A stretch of 64,000 nucleotides of DNA from Fragilariopsis cylindrus CCMP1102 (lineage: Eukaryota > Bacillariophyta > Bacillariophyceae > Bacillariales > Bacillariaceae), in the NCBI GenBank assembly GCA_900095095.1, contig FMBT01000480.1, positions 1 to 64,000 on the forward strand, given 5' to 3'. A model generated the notes under the pieces. That model ran no database searches. It was not told where the DNA came from and saw nothing but the letters and a program-made list of their open reading frames with translations. This document shows positions 23,315 through 37,277 of the stretch, piece by piece. The position numbers and the translations under genes were made by a program. Each line of letters starts with the position of its first letter. The stretch's first letter is position 1.

Positions 23315-24976
23315 ATGACAATTATGACAATCGATAACCCTACGAATGCTGCCATCGGCGAAACTACTCGACATCTTCAAGAGTCTCTCTTATCCCAACA
23401 GCAATCGATACTAGTTGACGATCCAGGGGAAGAAAGTGACACATTAATTGAAGAAAATGATACAGGTGGAAACGAAAATCGCGAGCAACAAATACCAATT
23501 GCTTCTCAACAACTGTATGATGGGCTAAAGTTTAGAGATTCTATCTTAATCAAGTCCCTATATTTTCTTGACGCTTTAGGAAGTTCGGCATGGGGACGAT
23601 TTAGTGCAATATACTACAACACTCATGGACTGAATCCACAACATATTGGTGTCATTGAAGGACTGAGAACTGTCGTACCATGTATAAGTATGGTATTTTG
23701 GGGCTTCGTCGCTGATCGTTTCAATTGTCGAAAACAAGTTTGGTTATGGACGAAAGTTGGTGGAAGTGTGATTTTATTGTTCTTGGCTCTACCTTATGTG
23801 ACTCAATCTTTCAATCGGATACTATTTGTGTCGGTGATAGCACAACTTTTTGTATCCAACGGTGCCATTCTAGATGCATATACACTGGAGTTGCTAGGAA
23901 CAGCAAATAAACTATTTTATGGACGATATCGTTTGTACGCAAGCTTATCGTGGGGTATGGGATCTATGGTTATGGGGTGGATAACCGACCATTACGGGTT
24001 TGACTGGAACTTTATCATGTTTGGCGTGTTGAGTTTTTCAATGGTTGTACTGGTTGCGTACTATATACCAAACTCCATCAATGTCGATTCCAACCCCCGA
24101 GAAGAATCAGTCACACCAACAACTACTGCTACTAGTATTATAAGTACAAGCAACGCAGAAACGGATATTGAGGACGAAGATGATTATGACGATGTTGATG
24201 AACATACTGCTAGTCAATCATTTGAACGAATTGTTGACCTCTTATTACTTATAATTGAACCTCGAGTGATATTCTTTCTAATCGAAATTACTATAATGGG
24301 TGCAGCTATGGCAACCGTGGAAAGACTACTATTCTTATACATGGTCAATGATTTAAATTCATCCACATTTCTTTGTGGCTTAAGTGTTGGAGTGAATGTA
24401 GTTTTTGAGCTTCCGATATTTTGGTATGCATCTTCGATCTTAAATTATCTTGGATCTGACGGTATGTTTCTATTGTCTATGACTTGCTTCGTCGTTCGGG
24501 TGTATGGATACACATTGTTGACTCCATCAACCAAGTGGTGGATACTCGCACTTGAATCGATGCACGGGGTCACGTTTGCTATGTTTTGGATTGTTACCAC
24601 CGATGTTTCTAAAGTTTTGATAGATAAAAGCAAAGGAGGGTTCTGGAGTACAACCATTCCCTCTATTGTACAAATGCTATACACCGCAGTCGGAGCGACG
24701 ATCGGATCGGTTTTGGGAGGATTCGCTATGCATCGATTTGGCTCAAGATTGATGTACCTTTTTACGGCAGAATTAGTTTTCTGTTTGCTACTGATTCATT
24801 TGATGGGAAGTATACTTGTCCGAACTAAATATTGCAATCGAATCGGAAGCCTTCTTCCTGATTGTCACAATGAAGTAGAGAACGTCAATAATGACGATGA
24901 TGTTGATGTTGAACACGATAATGAGAGTAGAGAAGATTTGTCAATAAGCAGCGATTCGTCTACTACACCTACATAG
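23315..24976 (+). CDS. Major facilitator superfamily transporter (MFS_1-like)
   Basis: A 553-residue polytopic membrane protein with about twelve hydrophobic segments in two halves, divided by an acidic cytosolic loop (EDEDDYDDVDEH, about residues 285-305). Matches the MFSD6/nucleoside-symporter-like group: DALGSSAWGRFSAIYYNTHG in helix 1, VFWGFVADRFNCRKQVW after helix 2 and YGRYRLYASLSWGMGSMVMG near helix 5. Substrate unknown. N- and C-termini are acidic and cytosolic-looking. The ATG used is the first in frame; another ATG is three codons on. Single exon, frame intact. Confidence 0.85.
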   Translation: MTIMTIDNPTNAAIGETTRHLQESLLSQQQSILVDDPGEESDTLIEENDTGGNENREQQIPIASQQLYDGLKFRDSILIKSLYFLDALGSSAWGRFSAIYYNTHGLNPQHIGVIEGLRTVVPCISMVFWGFVADRFNCRKQVWLWTKVGGSVILLFLALPYVTQSFNRILFVSVIAQLFVSNGAILDAYTLELLGTANKLFYGRYRLYASLSWGMGSMVMGWITDHYGFDWNFIMFGVLSFSMVVLVAYYIPNSINVDSNPREESVTPTTTATSIISTSNAETDIEDEDDYDDVDEHTASQSFERIVDLLLLIIEPRVIFFLIEITIMGAAMATVERLLFLYMVNDLNSSTFLCGLSVGVNVVFELPIFWYASSILNYLGSDGMFLLSMTCFVVRVYGYTLLTPSTKWWILALESMHGVTFAMFWIVTTDVSKVLIDKSKGGFWSTTIPSIVQMLYTAVGATIGSVLGGFAMHRFGSRLMYLFTAELVFCLLLIHLMGSILVRTKYCNRIGSLLPDCHNEVENVNNDDDVDVEHDNESREDLSISSDSSTTPT

Positions 24977-25597
24977 CAGCCAACCAACCAATCAGTCTCA
25001 CTTGCCGTATTATTAGATACTATGAAATCCTTTTCGTCAGACTGATATCCCACCAAACGCTCGCCTTGATGGACCCGCCCCCCACCCACTATTTGGATTC
25101 GGCTAGCTACATTTCCCAACAAAAATCATTGATAAATAACAAAGAGTGTTGACTTTATACATGATTTTCTTACTCTCGGTTCAACTAACCTTTTGGGGAT
25201 GGATCATAACACTGAATTTAGATACTTTAGCAATACCTTGATAGCTACAGAAAGTCATCATTGGATAGTACTACTAAGCTGGTGCGTAACGAAATATTAT
25301 ATATATCTGTACCTTAGGAAGAAAGTTCATTGACATCTGGCTTGCTAACTAGTATCTGAACTAAGAACAGAAAAATCTTCGAAACTTCGCGCGTGTATTC
25401 AGTATCATTGATCATCGTGTGTCCGCATCGTGTCAACACATTCTTCATTCACGCCATAAAATATTTCGAAATTTTATCTTTAGGCCTTTTGAATACGTAC
25501 TGTATCCACCCATCACATACCTCTTAGAGAAACCGAGCTATTATCGATCGAACGAAACGCCACATCGCCACCACCCGTTTCATTATAATCACTGATC
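24977..25597. other. Intergenic, MFS 3' flank and PX gene 5' flank
   Basis: About 620 bases with no open frame worth calling and no repeat of note. Confidence 0.45.
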
Positions 25598-26086
25598 ATG
25601 GTAGTAGAAAGACCGGTTATGTATTTAGAGCATGAAGATTGGTCTCCAAGATACGAAGACACATTTTTCACTGTACGGCTCGATCGTTTCAAGTTGTTCG
25701 CTTCGCTACCAGACGCCGGTGCCGATGGTGATGGTGATGATGATGATCATACTGCAGGAGGAAAGACGAACTTTCCCGCGTATTATTACGAGATCGAAGT
25801 CTTTTGCGGAAGACACGAACCGAGAACTGTCTTTCGACGTTACTCTCAGTTTAAATGGCTTTACGAGAAATTACCTAAAAATTTAAAGAATGGGAGTATC
25901 GTTAATGAACGACTGGTATTCCCACCCGGAAGCCCTTGTTTGTGCCATTCTCAAAACGAAGAATTCGCTAAGAATCGATCGGAACAACTGAGAGAATTTT
26001 TGAAGGATGCTTTGACCAGAAAGGGAGTAGCTAGTCAGGAATATGTTGCTAAATTTCTGGAACTGGATTTTATTTCGTCGAGATAA
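25598..26086 (+). CDS. PX-domain protein, sorting-nexin-like
   Basis: A 162-residue protein that is almost entirely one phosphoinositide-binding PX domain. The lipid-binding residues are visible: FRRYSQFKWLYEKLP (the RRYS motif near residue 80), the proline loop LVFPPGSP, and KNRSEQLREFL with its Arg. It resembles short endosomal sorting nexins of the SNX3/Grd19 type in length, but no paralogue can be assigned. It has a Gly/Asp insert near residue 42. Expected on endosomal membranes. Single exon, frame intact. Confidence 0.85.
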   Translation: MVVERPVMYLEHEDWSPRYEDTFFTVRLDRFKLFASLPDAGADGDGDDDDHTAGGKTNFPAYYYEIEVFCGRHEPRTVFRRYSQFKWLYEKLPKNLKNGSIVNERLVFPPGSPCLCHSQNEEFAKNRSEQLREFLKDALTRKGVASQEYVAKFLELDFISSR

Positions 26087-28857
<2,771 letters not shown>

Positions 28858-28994
28858 AATTTCTACTACTACATTGAAACTTTTACGTCAATTTTCTTTG
28901 TGTATGGTGTCTAATAACATTCTAGTTTAATAATTTAAAATACAAGTCAAACTATTTTCATTTAGAGAAAAAGTTATACGGTACCGTATACATG

Positions 28995-31276
28995 CTATAT
29001 ATCACCACTCAGCATGAATGGCTCTCGAAGGAATTCTAGAAATCCCTCCTTGACATTATTGTTTTGGTTTGTCTGTTGATTATTCAAATATGATGAAAAA
29101 TTGCTGCTGTTGTTCCCCGGAACAATTTCATTCTCTTCTTCCCCATCGATCGCTTCATACATGTGATATTGTCCATTATGATTAGTGTCATGATTTCCTT
29201 CTCCATTTGTTTGTTGTTGTTGTTCTTCTTTCCTAACGTGACCGAACCGATACATGATCAGACCAGATACAACTACCACTAAGCCCACAATATCATAAAA
29301 ACGTAATTCCGAAAATGATGAATGGAATGAAAATGCTAAATGACCGAGTGGAACTACCAACGTCAAACCAAGATACATAAGATCGCACGATCCATACTTT
29401 AATACGAAAAGCATCGATAATGCATATACAGCTGAATTTAATAATGATATATGTACCCAAAGTGCTGCCGTAGAACAGTCATCTGGATGGCATCCTAATT
29501 CAATTGTATTCGATTGTACGAAGAGACAATGTATCCCATCCATCCAGTTGGATGTTAGATCTAAAGGTTGTACTTTTGGACTTGATACAAGACCCGATGG
29601 TACAACCAAAAATAATCCACAAACAAATTGAAATAATGATACCCAACCATTAATCAGAATTGGATCTAATGTCGATGCTGTTTGTAATGCCACCTGTTTG
29701 TATACCGTTGACATGACACTAGGTACGCATGATAGTAACATAACGATCGACCAGAAGAATACCAAAAAGTCATCATCTCGTGTAGAAGCTTCTTTTCTCG
29801 ACACCCAAGCGCAATAGAAATTATTGTTATTACTGTCATCATCATCGGTGGTGGTGCGATTGTTACCATCAGTCGTGAGGAATTGTTGTTGTTGTTGGAA
29901 AAAGTTAGGATTGGTCATATTATTATTACTATTATCATTTTTACCATACGATAAGCATTCATCCTGATTGGTTGCTACATTGCAAATAACACAATCATTA
30001 TCGGTATCGATTGCCTTACAGTAATAGTCTGCCTCTCGTTGATGAGTTAGTACAGGATATAAAACAACTAATATACCACAAAATACAACAACAGCACCAG
30101 CATATTGACGGATACTATATTTTTCACGAAGAACTATTGATCCTGCTGCCATAGAAAGTGGTATGGCAACTTGAGGTATCAATACCAACAATGTTCCCTA
30201 TATAGTATAGTGTATTATAGTTCATATACACAAAGAGAATAAGAAGAAAAATGTCACAAACGGAGAGGAATTAAGGAAAGGAATAAATAAAAAGTATAAT
30301 CAGTAATCAAGAAGCAAGAGGGAAAACGTACAATACGTGTGATGACTGTTTATATATTCTTCTATACAGTTTTACAGTTTTACTTACGGGTAAATATACT
30401 GTTGATAAAATTTGCATCGCGGCACTAATAGCATCTAAACACCCCATAATAAAAAATGGTTTCATAATTGTATATGATGGTATTGCATTAGAACGTGGAA
30501 TTGAATTGTTAAATAAACCTAATATCGATACTGGTATTATATATGCGAATGACATTAATATGTACATCCCATTTGCATACATATTAAGGAATGTTGGATA
30601 ATTGTACCTGTGTATTTCATTAATTTATTTTGAGAGAGAGAGTAACATGTTGAAGGCAATATAATAGAGTTAATTTAAGTTGAGTTGAGTTGAGTTGAGT
30701 TGAAAAGAGAGAGAGAGAGAGAGAGAGAAGTGGAAGAATTACTACCGGAACGTACATTGGCAATGCTTGTAATTTAGCAAAAATAACATTCCCAACACCA
30801 GAGGATACTAATAAAATAAATACGATCCATAATTTCCAATTCGTATCGGTGATAATAGTTGCAGAACAATTTAACATGTGTCTACATCTACATCGCTGTT
30901 GCTGCTGTTGTTGTTGTGTGGTGACAGACGACGACGTTGATGATTCTTCGTATTCTAAAGACGGTGCTTGTTGTAATAATTGGTGATGTAGTGGTAATAA
31001 TAATGGGGATAATAAGTCGTTGTTATAGTTGTTATTATTGTCATCTCCGCTTATGTTGTTGTCATCCCTGGAATCATTATTATTATTATTGTTGTTGTTG
31101 TTATTATTGTTGCTGTTGCTGTTGTGGATGATGCCATCCTCATTTTCGTTGTCAGTGTCATTATTGTCGTTCACTACATTCGACGTAGCAGTATCATTAT
31201 TACCGGAAACCTCCGACCAGCTACGAATACGACGGAATAATAAAGTACGACTGCTATGATCACCTCCTGGTATCAT
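28995..31276 (-). CDS. CRT-like transporter (drug/metabolite superfamily)
   Basis: Homologue of the chloroquine-resistance-transporter family, which sits in vacuole or plastid membranes and moves small peptides, amino acids or thiols in other organisms. Exons 30756-31276, 30388-30607 and 28995-30197 give 647 residues. The first join (donor GTACGT) restores LQALPMYNYPTFLNMYANGM; the second gives STVYLPGTLLVLIPQVAIPL. About ten membrane segments follow a 140-residue Asn/Gln-rich N-terminus. A Cys-containing luminal loop (HCLFVQ...LGCHPDDCS) resembles the one between helices 7 and 8 of malaria CRT. A low-complexity loop interrupts the second half. Frame intact. Confidence 0.82.
30681..30728. repeat. 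(TTGAG)n and (GA)n tandem repeats in an intron
   Basis: Five-base unit TTGAG repeated about five times, then a GA run. Both lie in the first intron of the CRT-like gene. Confidence 0.85.
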
Positions 31277-31874
31277 AATATGATTGTTGCTATAGTCTCT
31301 ATCTATCTATCTATAGGTAATGTTGGAAGTAATTTCTTGCTTCCTTTATTGTGAAAATGTTTAGCACAGTGCTGCGATTAATTAATTGTTCGAAATACCA
31401 CGGATGAATTCGAATATAGCCGAACTGAGAATGTGCTTCTGTGATGTCAATTTCAATTCGAATGATGTGCGTTGTCAGTTCTGAGTTCTGTTGTTGAATG
31501 TCGCGAATAAATAATGTCGCGCTTTTAACTAACTTTTAAACAGATAGAATCGAATCAGAAATTCGAGTAAGTTAGCTAGCATCCATTCCATCACGAATCA
31601 ATCACTGCCCGGGAATGATTCATCCACATCAGAAATATAATATCGACGTTTTTTTCGTGTGAGTTGACAAAACAGTTAGTGTTACTTAATGTAAAAACAA
31701 AAGAAAGAGAGATAAAAAAAAAACCAAAAACCCTTTATTATCGCACAATCGAAAACCCCCACGCGAATCGAACCCTAACGGTTGATTTTGCGAATGTATT
31801 GGTTGGTCAGCTGAACCATGACTCTCCACCCAACCCGTCCACCTCCCTTATGGTCGGGTTTTAATATACGGGGA

Positions 31875-31902
31875 ACCAAATCGCAAAGAGACGCGATTTG
31901 GT
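31875..31902. repeat. Perfect hairpin, 10-bp stem, 8-nt loop
   Basis: ACCAAATCGC and GCGATTTGGT pair perfectly around the loop AAAGAGAC. It lies in intergenic DNA about 600 bases from the CRT-like gene start. Role unknown. Confidence 0.75.
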
Positions 31903-32115
31903 GGACCGATTTTTGAACCGACGAGGTCGTATTTGGAAAATGTCAACTCCGCGGAAAAAAACGTCGTTATTATATTTCCGAATATATGTTGTGTTGCATG
32001 ATGTCAACTAGTAATACTACCACATATTAGTCTATTATAGAATCCTAGACTATTAGGTACAACTAATTATATGGATTGATCTGGAAGATTCCATTTATAT
32101 AAGAGGAGATTAATT

Positions 32116-32224
32116 TTCCAGTAGAGTAGCTAGTGCCATCCAGTAGTGCTGCTTACTTAACAGGATTCAAGCTTTGTTGGCTTCTTCCAGTAGAGTAGCT
32201 AGTGCCATCCAGTAGTGCTGCTTA
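32116..32224. repeat. 40-bp exact direct repeat, two copies
   Basis: Copies at 32116-32155 and 32185-32224, each beginning TTCCAGTAGAGTAGCTAG and ending CCAGTAGTGCTGCTTA, separated by 29 bases. Exact identity implies a recent duplication or maintained sites. Confidence 0.9.
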
Positions 32225-32903
32225 ATAATAATAGTAATAGTTACAACAACAGAGTTTTTTTTCAGCATCAATCTTATGCCGTGTTGCCTCACCTACCACT
32301 GAAGAAACATAACAAAGGTGATTATCCCCAAAGCGATATCAATATGGGATCACAGGATAAGACAATGAAACACAAGATAAACAGATAAACACAAAACATC
32401 AGTATTTATTGAATATTATTTAGAGTCTTAGAAGTTCCGTCCAACGGCCAAACCATCAAAACACAAGGAAGGCACAAGATCTGCCATATCCATGCTGCAT
32501 GGTCAGATTGTTCAGTAGAAATAGCAACAAGACCAAGTGCCCATGTGTCACAAATTTTACAAAGGGGAATACTAGTATAAAAATGATAATGGAGGCTCTT
32601 AGAGAAGATAGGCAAGTTATCAATGAACAAGAATAAACTATTACAACACTACTAGTCAACCAGATGAACACAGTAAAGAAAAAGCTGGGGCCTGTAAATG
32701 TCATGATACTAACTATGGTCATTCCACCAGTAGCATGTGGCTACAATGACAGGGCCAGGTATTTCCCCTCAGGCACAACCTATGAACATTCTGAGTACAT
32801 CGCAACAACATGACTAGTCAGCACTGGAATGTCATTTATAATATCAGCAGTCAGTATATATTACTTCTTTCTCTAGTATGTAACCCTCTCTTTAGGTGAA
32901 AAT

Positions 32904-32907
<4 letters not shown>

Positions 32908-32938
<31 letters not shown>
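32908..32938. repeat. (CAA)n microsatellite
   Basis: About ten CAA units in non-coding DNA. Confidence 0.9.
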
Positions 32939-33378
32939 ACCACATGAAGCTGCAAGGAAAACTCTTCTACTGTTTCAATCAAAACAACCGATGCAATGGC
33001 ATTATACTTTTTGTACTGTACTAAATACAAGACAAAATAGGAAAATATTATGTGTTAAGATTTAGAAGATTGGTGCTAGTGAGTACAGTAACATAAAGCG
33101 AAAATCATGGGCCTTTCCAATCGTGCTTCTTTACCTCTATTAAGGTTAGGGTAAAACTAATAGTACGTGTTCTAAAGGCTGATTTTCGATTTTTTTTTAA
33201 ATCGAGAATGTTACAGTCAGTGGTACACATTGTTTCGCACTTCGGTTCGCAGAATTAGTTGAGAATTCAAAATAGCATTCGGTGCGAAAATAAAAATTGG
33301 ATAATCATTGTATTTAAAGTCAACCCAATTGATATTTATTTTTATGTGAGACATAGAGGTGAGCAGAACACACTCTAT

Positions 33379-33410
<32 letters not shown>

Positions 33411-33840
33411 TATACATATAGGAATATATTCAATAGTTGAAGGAATTATTATAGTTTATAGTTTTGCTACTGACTACAAACGGTTCGAAACAAGCAGAAT
33501 GAATCAATCGAATCGTCGCTTTCTTCTTTTAATCAATAACATAGTCCTTCTTGTTCGGAATAGAAGTACTGTAGTTATAGTTAAATGTGTGGCATGCTGA
33601 TAGATCAGATATTCTGTTGTGGTGTTGGTGGTTGATGATAATGATGACATGCTTAGCTTGGTAGCTAGCGGGTGGTGGGGTGGGTGGAGTGGTATATGTG
33701 GTGAATACTGGTCAAAAATATATATATATAAACATGTAGGGCGGTGTTGAAGTTGGATAGAACCGCGTGAACTGAACACTATAGATCATAGTGTTTGCGC
33801 AATATGCAGCAACAGTGACAAGTTTCGTAGGTTCCTACGA

Positions 33841-34917
33841 CTAGTCACTGCTTCCATCTTCTGTGTCCGATAATGTAGAACTAGTAAAATGATGGAATCG
33901 TCGTCTCTTCTTCAAGGGACGGGATGATTCGTCCCTATGGTCTTCAGAGGAGATGGAAACAGCACAGGAATTGCTATTCCCATTGTTGTTGTTGTTGTTG
34001 GTTTTGATATCATCGCTGTTGATATCGGAGGACAGATCGAATACCCCCGCGGCATCCAACAGAATTTTCATTTGATCACACGATGCAGATGGACTGCTAC
34101 TAGACAGGTGCTGCTGAAACTTCTGGTTATGTGATCGTTCGGTTGGGGCTTCGGTAGGTGATAGATACGGTGAAACCATCGCAACACTAGGAGTTTTTTG
34201 TTGCATTTGTGTTGGTGTGTTCGTTCTTGTTGTTGTTGTTGGTACACCATTCAATTCATCCAAGTGCTGTTGCAGAAGTTGATTTTCTTCTTCCAGAACC
34301 TTGCACATATCAGCCATCTCTTCCATGAATATTCTCTTGCGATCTCGAGTTCGTTTCGCATGCATTCGATTTCTTTCTCTTCGGATCTGATCTAGTTCTG
34401 CTGGAGTGCACTTAGATCGATCCTTTCCGAGAAGTTCATAATCGATACCGTCATCGGGAAGTTCCTCTTCCTGTTGTTCATGATCATGCTCTTGTTGTTG
34501 ATGCTCTTGCTGCTGCTGCTGCTGCTCGTTGTTATAATTTTTGTTACATTTCTTGGAATGCTGTGCACCAGATGGTAGAATCAACGGTTGGAGAGCAGAT
34601 AACTTAGAGGGGTCAGGAATTTCCTCTTCGGGTCTTTGTAAGAGTACTTCAACTCTTGGGTCTTCTACACCACCACAATTATTCTGTGATGATGATGACG
34701 ATGAACCACCTTGAGCATTTGAAAATAAACAGCATAAGATATTGGCTGTATTTTTCTCATTGATACTCAATTTGAGATTTGTTTGTACGCCTTTGAGTTC
34801 TTCTGCCTTGGTTTGTAAAATCTGTAGCTGCTCTTTTTTTCTTTGTCGAGTTTTTCTTGCGTGGATGCGATTCCTTTCTCGACTAGTCATCGATGTTTGA
34901 AATTGACGTCGTCCCAT
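33841..34917 (-). CDS. Transcription factor with two bZIP basic regions
   Basis: A 358-residue protein with two bZIP DNA-binding segments. The first, residues about 13-30, is RERNRIHARKTRQRKKEQ; the second, about 180-197, is RERNRMHAKRTRDRKRIF. Both keep the N-x7-R signature. A zipper-like heptad run follows each, better in the second (MADMCKVLEEENQLLQQHL). Between them is a Gln/His-rich linker; the C-terminus is Ser-rich with KKRRRF, a possible nuclear signal. The open frame continues upstream to 35142, but that part begins without ATG and reads like untranslated leader, so I use the ATG at 34917 just before the first basic region. Single exon, frame intact. Confidence 0.8.
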   Translation of the reverse strand: MGRRQFQTSMTSRERNRIHARKTRQRKKEQLQILQTKAEELKGVQTNLKLSINEKNTANILCCLFSNAQGGSSSSSSQNNCGGVEDPRVEVLLQRPEEEIPDPSKLSALQPLILPSGAQHSKKCNKNYNNEQQQQQQEHQQQEHDHEQQEEELPDDGIDYELLGKDRSKCTPAELDQIRRERNRMHAKRTRDRKRIFMEEMADMCKVLEEENQLLQQHLDELNGVPTTTTRTNTPTQMQQKTPSVAMVSPYLSPTEAPTERSHNQKFQQHLSSSSPSASCDQMKILLDAAGVFDLSSDINSDDIKTNNNNNNGNSNSCAVSISSEDHRDESSRPLKKRRRFHHFTSSTLSDTEDGSSD

Positions 34918-35548
34918 TGTTAAGTTTGAAGTAAGTAAGTAGTAGGATATTAGAATGTATCGATGTCGGTGCAAGTAGAGGGCAGCCAGTGTTATGTTAT
35001 GTGGGTTATGGGGTATGGGGAGTGAGAGAAGAATGAGTTTATGCAGAGATGTTATAATTGAGTTGACATGTTGTACGGTATGGGGTGACGAGAATGTGAA
35101 ATGATATGGGTTTTGTTCGCGTCGAAATACAGTCATGAACAAATAAAAATGACGTCAAACGCGGTAATAACGCTATTTTTTTGGTCGTGGTGCCCGCGTC
35201 AAAACTTCAGTTACATCTTCGCCTTATAAATTTACCACGAAACAAGAAGACGGTAGTGCAATAATCATTGTTCTCTCGTGGAAAAACAGCTTGCCAAGTA
35301 AAGAAGCAACGAGGCTGTAGTAAATTATGTAATGTGCATTATTTAACAATGACATACAATTTGTACGCGCGTGTACAACGTAACAACATATTCCCAACTG
35401 AGTGGGATCAACGCATAAATTTCTTTTTTGAAGAAATATCAATCGTCATAGTTTATCTAAGCCCCTTCACAGCATCTGGTGCACCGTCATCTTTCGGAAA
35501 AATAAATGACGACGTGCCGGTACAGTTCGTTGATTTACGACGTAACAT
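34918..35548. other. Intergenic, 5' flank of the double-bZIP gene
   Basis: About 630 bases between the double-bZIP start and the candidate small gene. It contains the palindrome TGACGTCA at 35150-35157. The open frame at 35268-35582 (+) has no recognisable motif. Confidence 0.5.
35150..35157. promoter_or_regulatory. CRE-type palindrome TGACGTCA
   Basis: Perfect bZIP target palindrome about 235 bases upstream of the double-bZIP start codon. bZIP dimers of the CREB/ATF/TGA types bind this site in other eukaryotes. Its use here, possibly for self-regulation, is inference. Confidence 0.5.
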
Positions 35549-36006
35549 TCAAATTTTATATCGTCCCGCGACGTATAAGTGAGAGAAGAATGCAATGTTG
35601 ATGATTACCTGGTAGCGCGCGGCCAATGATTGCAAAATAATTCGAGGAGATGATGTGACGAGCCGCGTTTCTTGCTCTTGCTTTTTTTCTTCTTCAACTT
35701 TTCCCCGAAACGATGAAACGAATGAAACATACGACGATGGACGATGGACGATACTACAGTATACTAAAAAGAGAAAACAATACAAATACAAACAGTGTGA
35801 TATTAAGAGAACTCACCTTCTTTGTAGACGTTCACCAGAATTTCTTTTCTTTTTTGATTCATAATTACTGTTGATTGAAGAATTCACAACCGCTGACAAT
35901 TCAATCGTGTTGCCATTACTATCATCATCCTCTGGTGCAGATAACTCGCTGGAGAGATGTCGACATTAGCGTTAGCGTCAGCGTCAACGTTGCTGTTGGA
36001 ATCCAT
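35549..36006 (-). CDS. Candidate small spliced gene, unknown function
   Basis: Exon 1 (35817-36006) starts ATG and reads MDSNSNVDADANANVDIS; with one extra base near 35951 it continues as SELSAPEDDDSNGN to SKKKRNSGERLQR and ends at a GTGAGT donor. A phase-2 acceptor (CTGTAG) at 35753 joins it to an exon reading HRPSSYVSFVSSFRGKVEEE and ILQSLAARYQ. The end is uncertain: the frame can read through to a stop at 35549 (about 131 residues), or splice at the GTAATC after AARYQ. The first part is acidic, the second basic. I recognise no family, and the gene itself is tentative. Confidence 0.35.
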
Positions 36007-37277
36007 ATTGAGGAAAATACGATACATCTATTACGTATTACAAATAGGATAGACAAATAAAATGTGTCAGAACAAATTCGAACGCTTTGATTGGTTAGTT
36101 GTGATGCGAAAGAAAGCTGAAAATCGCCTATTGGGCGGCAGAAGCAACGAGTATAATAATCTCCTAATAGTCTACCTTTGTTGTTTTACCTACTCTGTTT
36201 CATTTATTGTTTTATGAGTAGACTGACTGATTCTGATGGTTTGTATGGTATTGCATTTTACTCTTCATGATTATTCTAAAAGAATGACTATGAATGAATG
36301 CGGAATACAGTAAGCAAAGTTTGATGTTGATGATTGTATCACGTCGTTCGTTTTCGCTATCAGTGTGTGATTGATTTGATTTCAGTCGCGGATATAAAAT
36401 TCTCATTCGAGAAAAGGAATGCCCATAATAACTTCGAAGTAACTTACGACGTACAGTAACTTCCTTAAAATCGGTGGTAAAATCTACCCAATCGACAGGA
36501 AATTAAAAAATGACACCATGAGATTTTGAAGTTTTCGACTCACTCTCCACGCTTTTGTCGTGTGAAAATTCCTCAACACACCTCGCCCTAAGTATGCGGT
36601 GCACGAGGAAGTTCAACCCTAAGTATGAATGTGACGGAGGAAGTTGCGAAGAAGGGGCACTAGTAATAGTGGGTCCGTCAAGCAGTTTGAGAGAGCGACG
36701 CACACAAGAATTAAAGTCGCATAGGAAATGCGAAAATGATTGGTTGCGCGCTACAAAGTTCTTCCTGACATAATATTATGCTGAGGGTACAGTTATTATT
36801 TTATATTATATATATTTAGCCTATATAAAAATACTATCATAATATCTAATATCTCATCCAATGTTAACAACAAGCAGCTCTGACAATTAATAGACATACT
36901 ACTGGAAGAATGTTAGCTGTGGAGTGAAAATTTCGCAGATGATTGACATATTATAGAACAAGCTTGTCTACTTCACCTCTAGTAATAACACCAGAACGCA
37001 TGGTGTTACTTATTTGCTTTGATAGTACCAAATATATACTAGTACTCGTTGCCCACCGCGTATCAGTATGTCGGTGCTTTAGGGGACGCACATTATCTTT
37101 CTGCAAATGATGAACTATTACCCGCTCCTCGCCCGAATAGTATTACTTATTACCTATCCAGCGAAAACTATTTTGAACTATTTATATGGTATAGCATGCA
37201 TAGTATATGCTAAGAGTGACAGATATATTTCAGGGCATCATTGCCACAAACAAGCAGGCAAACTTCATTCATTTTTT
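36007..37277. other. Intergenic region
   Basis: About 1.3 kb between the candidate small gene and the 3' end of the FKBP-like gene. It includes AT-rich stretches near 36790. Open frames here are short and motif-free. Confidence 0.45.

Larger units (their letters stand above)
31277..33840. other. Long intergenic region with direct repeat, hairpin and CpG-poor block
   Basis: About 2.6 kb without a supportable gene. It contains a 10-bp hairpin (31875-31902), a 40-bp direct repeat (32116-32224), a stretch without CpG (about 32446-32800), a (CAA)n run (about 32908-32938) and a (TA)n run (about 33377-33400). The open frames at 31664, 32406 and 33504 lack motifs. Confidence 0.55.

Noticed and set aside
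23055-23318. 87-codon open frame overlapping the MFS start (stop and start share ATGA)
   Set aside because: It begins with TTG and contains no ATG, so it is not a normal upstream frame. A longer MFS N-terminus through it cannot be shown.
31740-31815. tRNA-like phrase (reverse complement contains GGTTCGATTC)
   Set aside because: The flanking bases do not form a T-arm stem and no matching A box or acceptor stem is found.
34918-35142. N-terminal extension of the double-bZIP protein
   Set aside because: The frame starts with TTG and the predicted residues resemble no domain; the ATG at 34917 fits the protein better.
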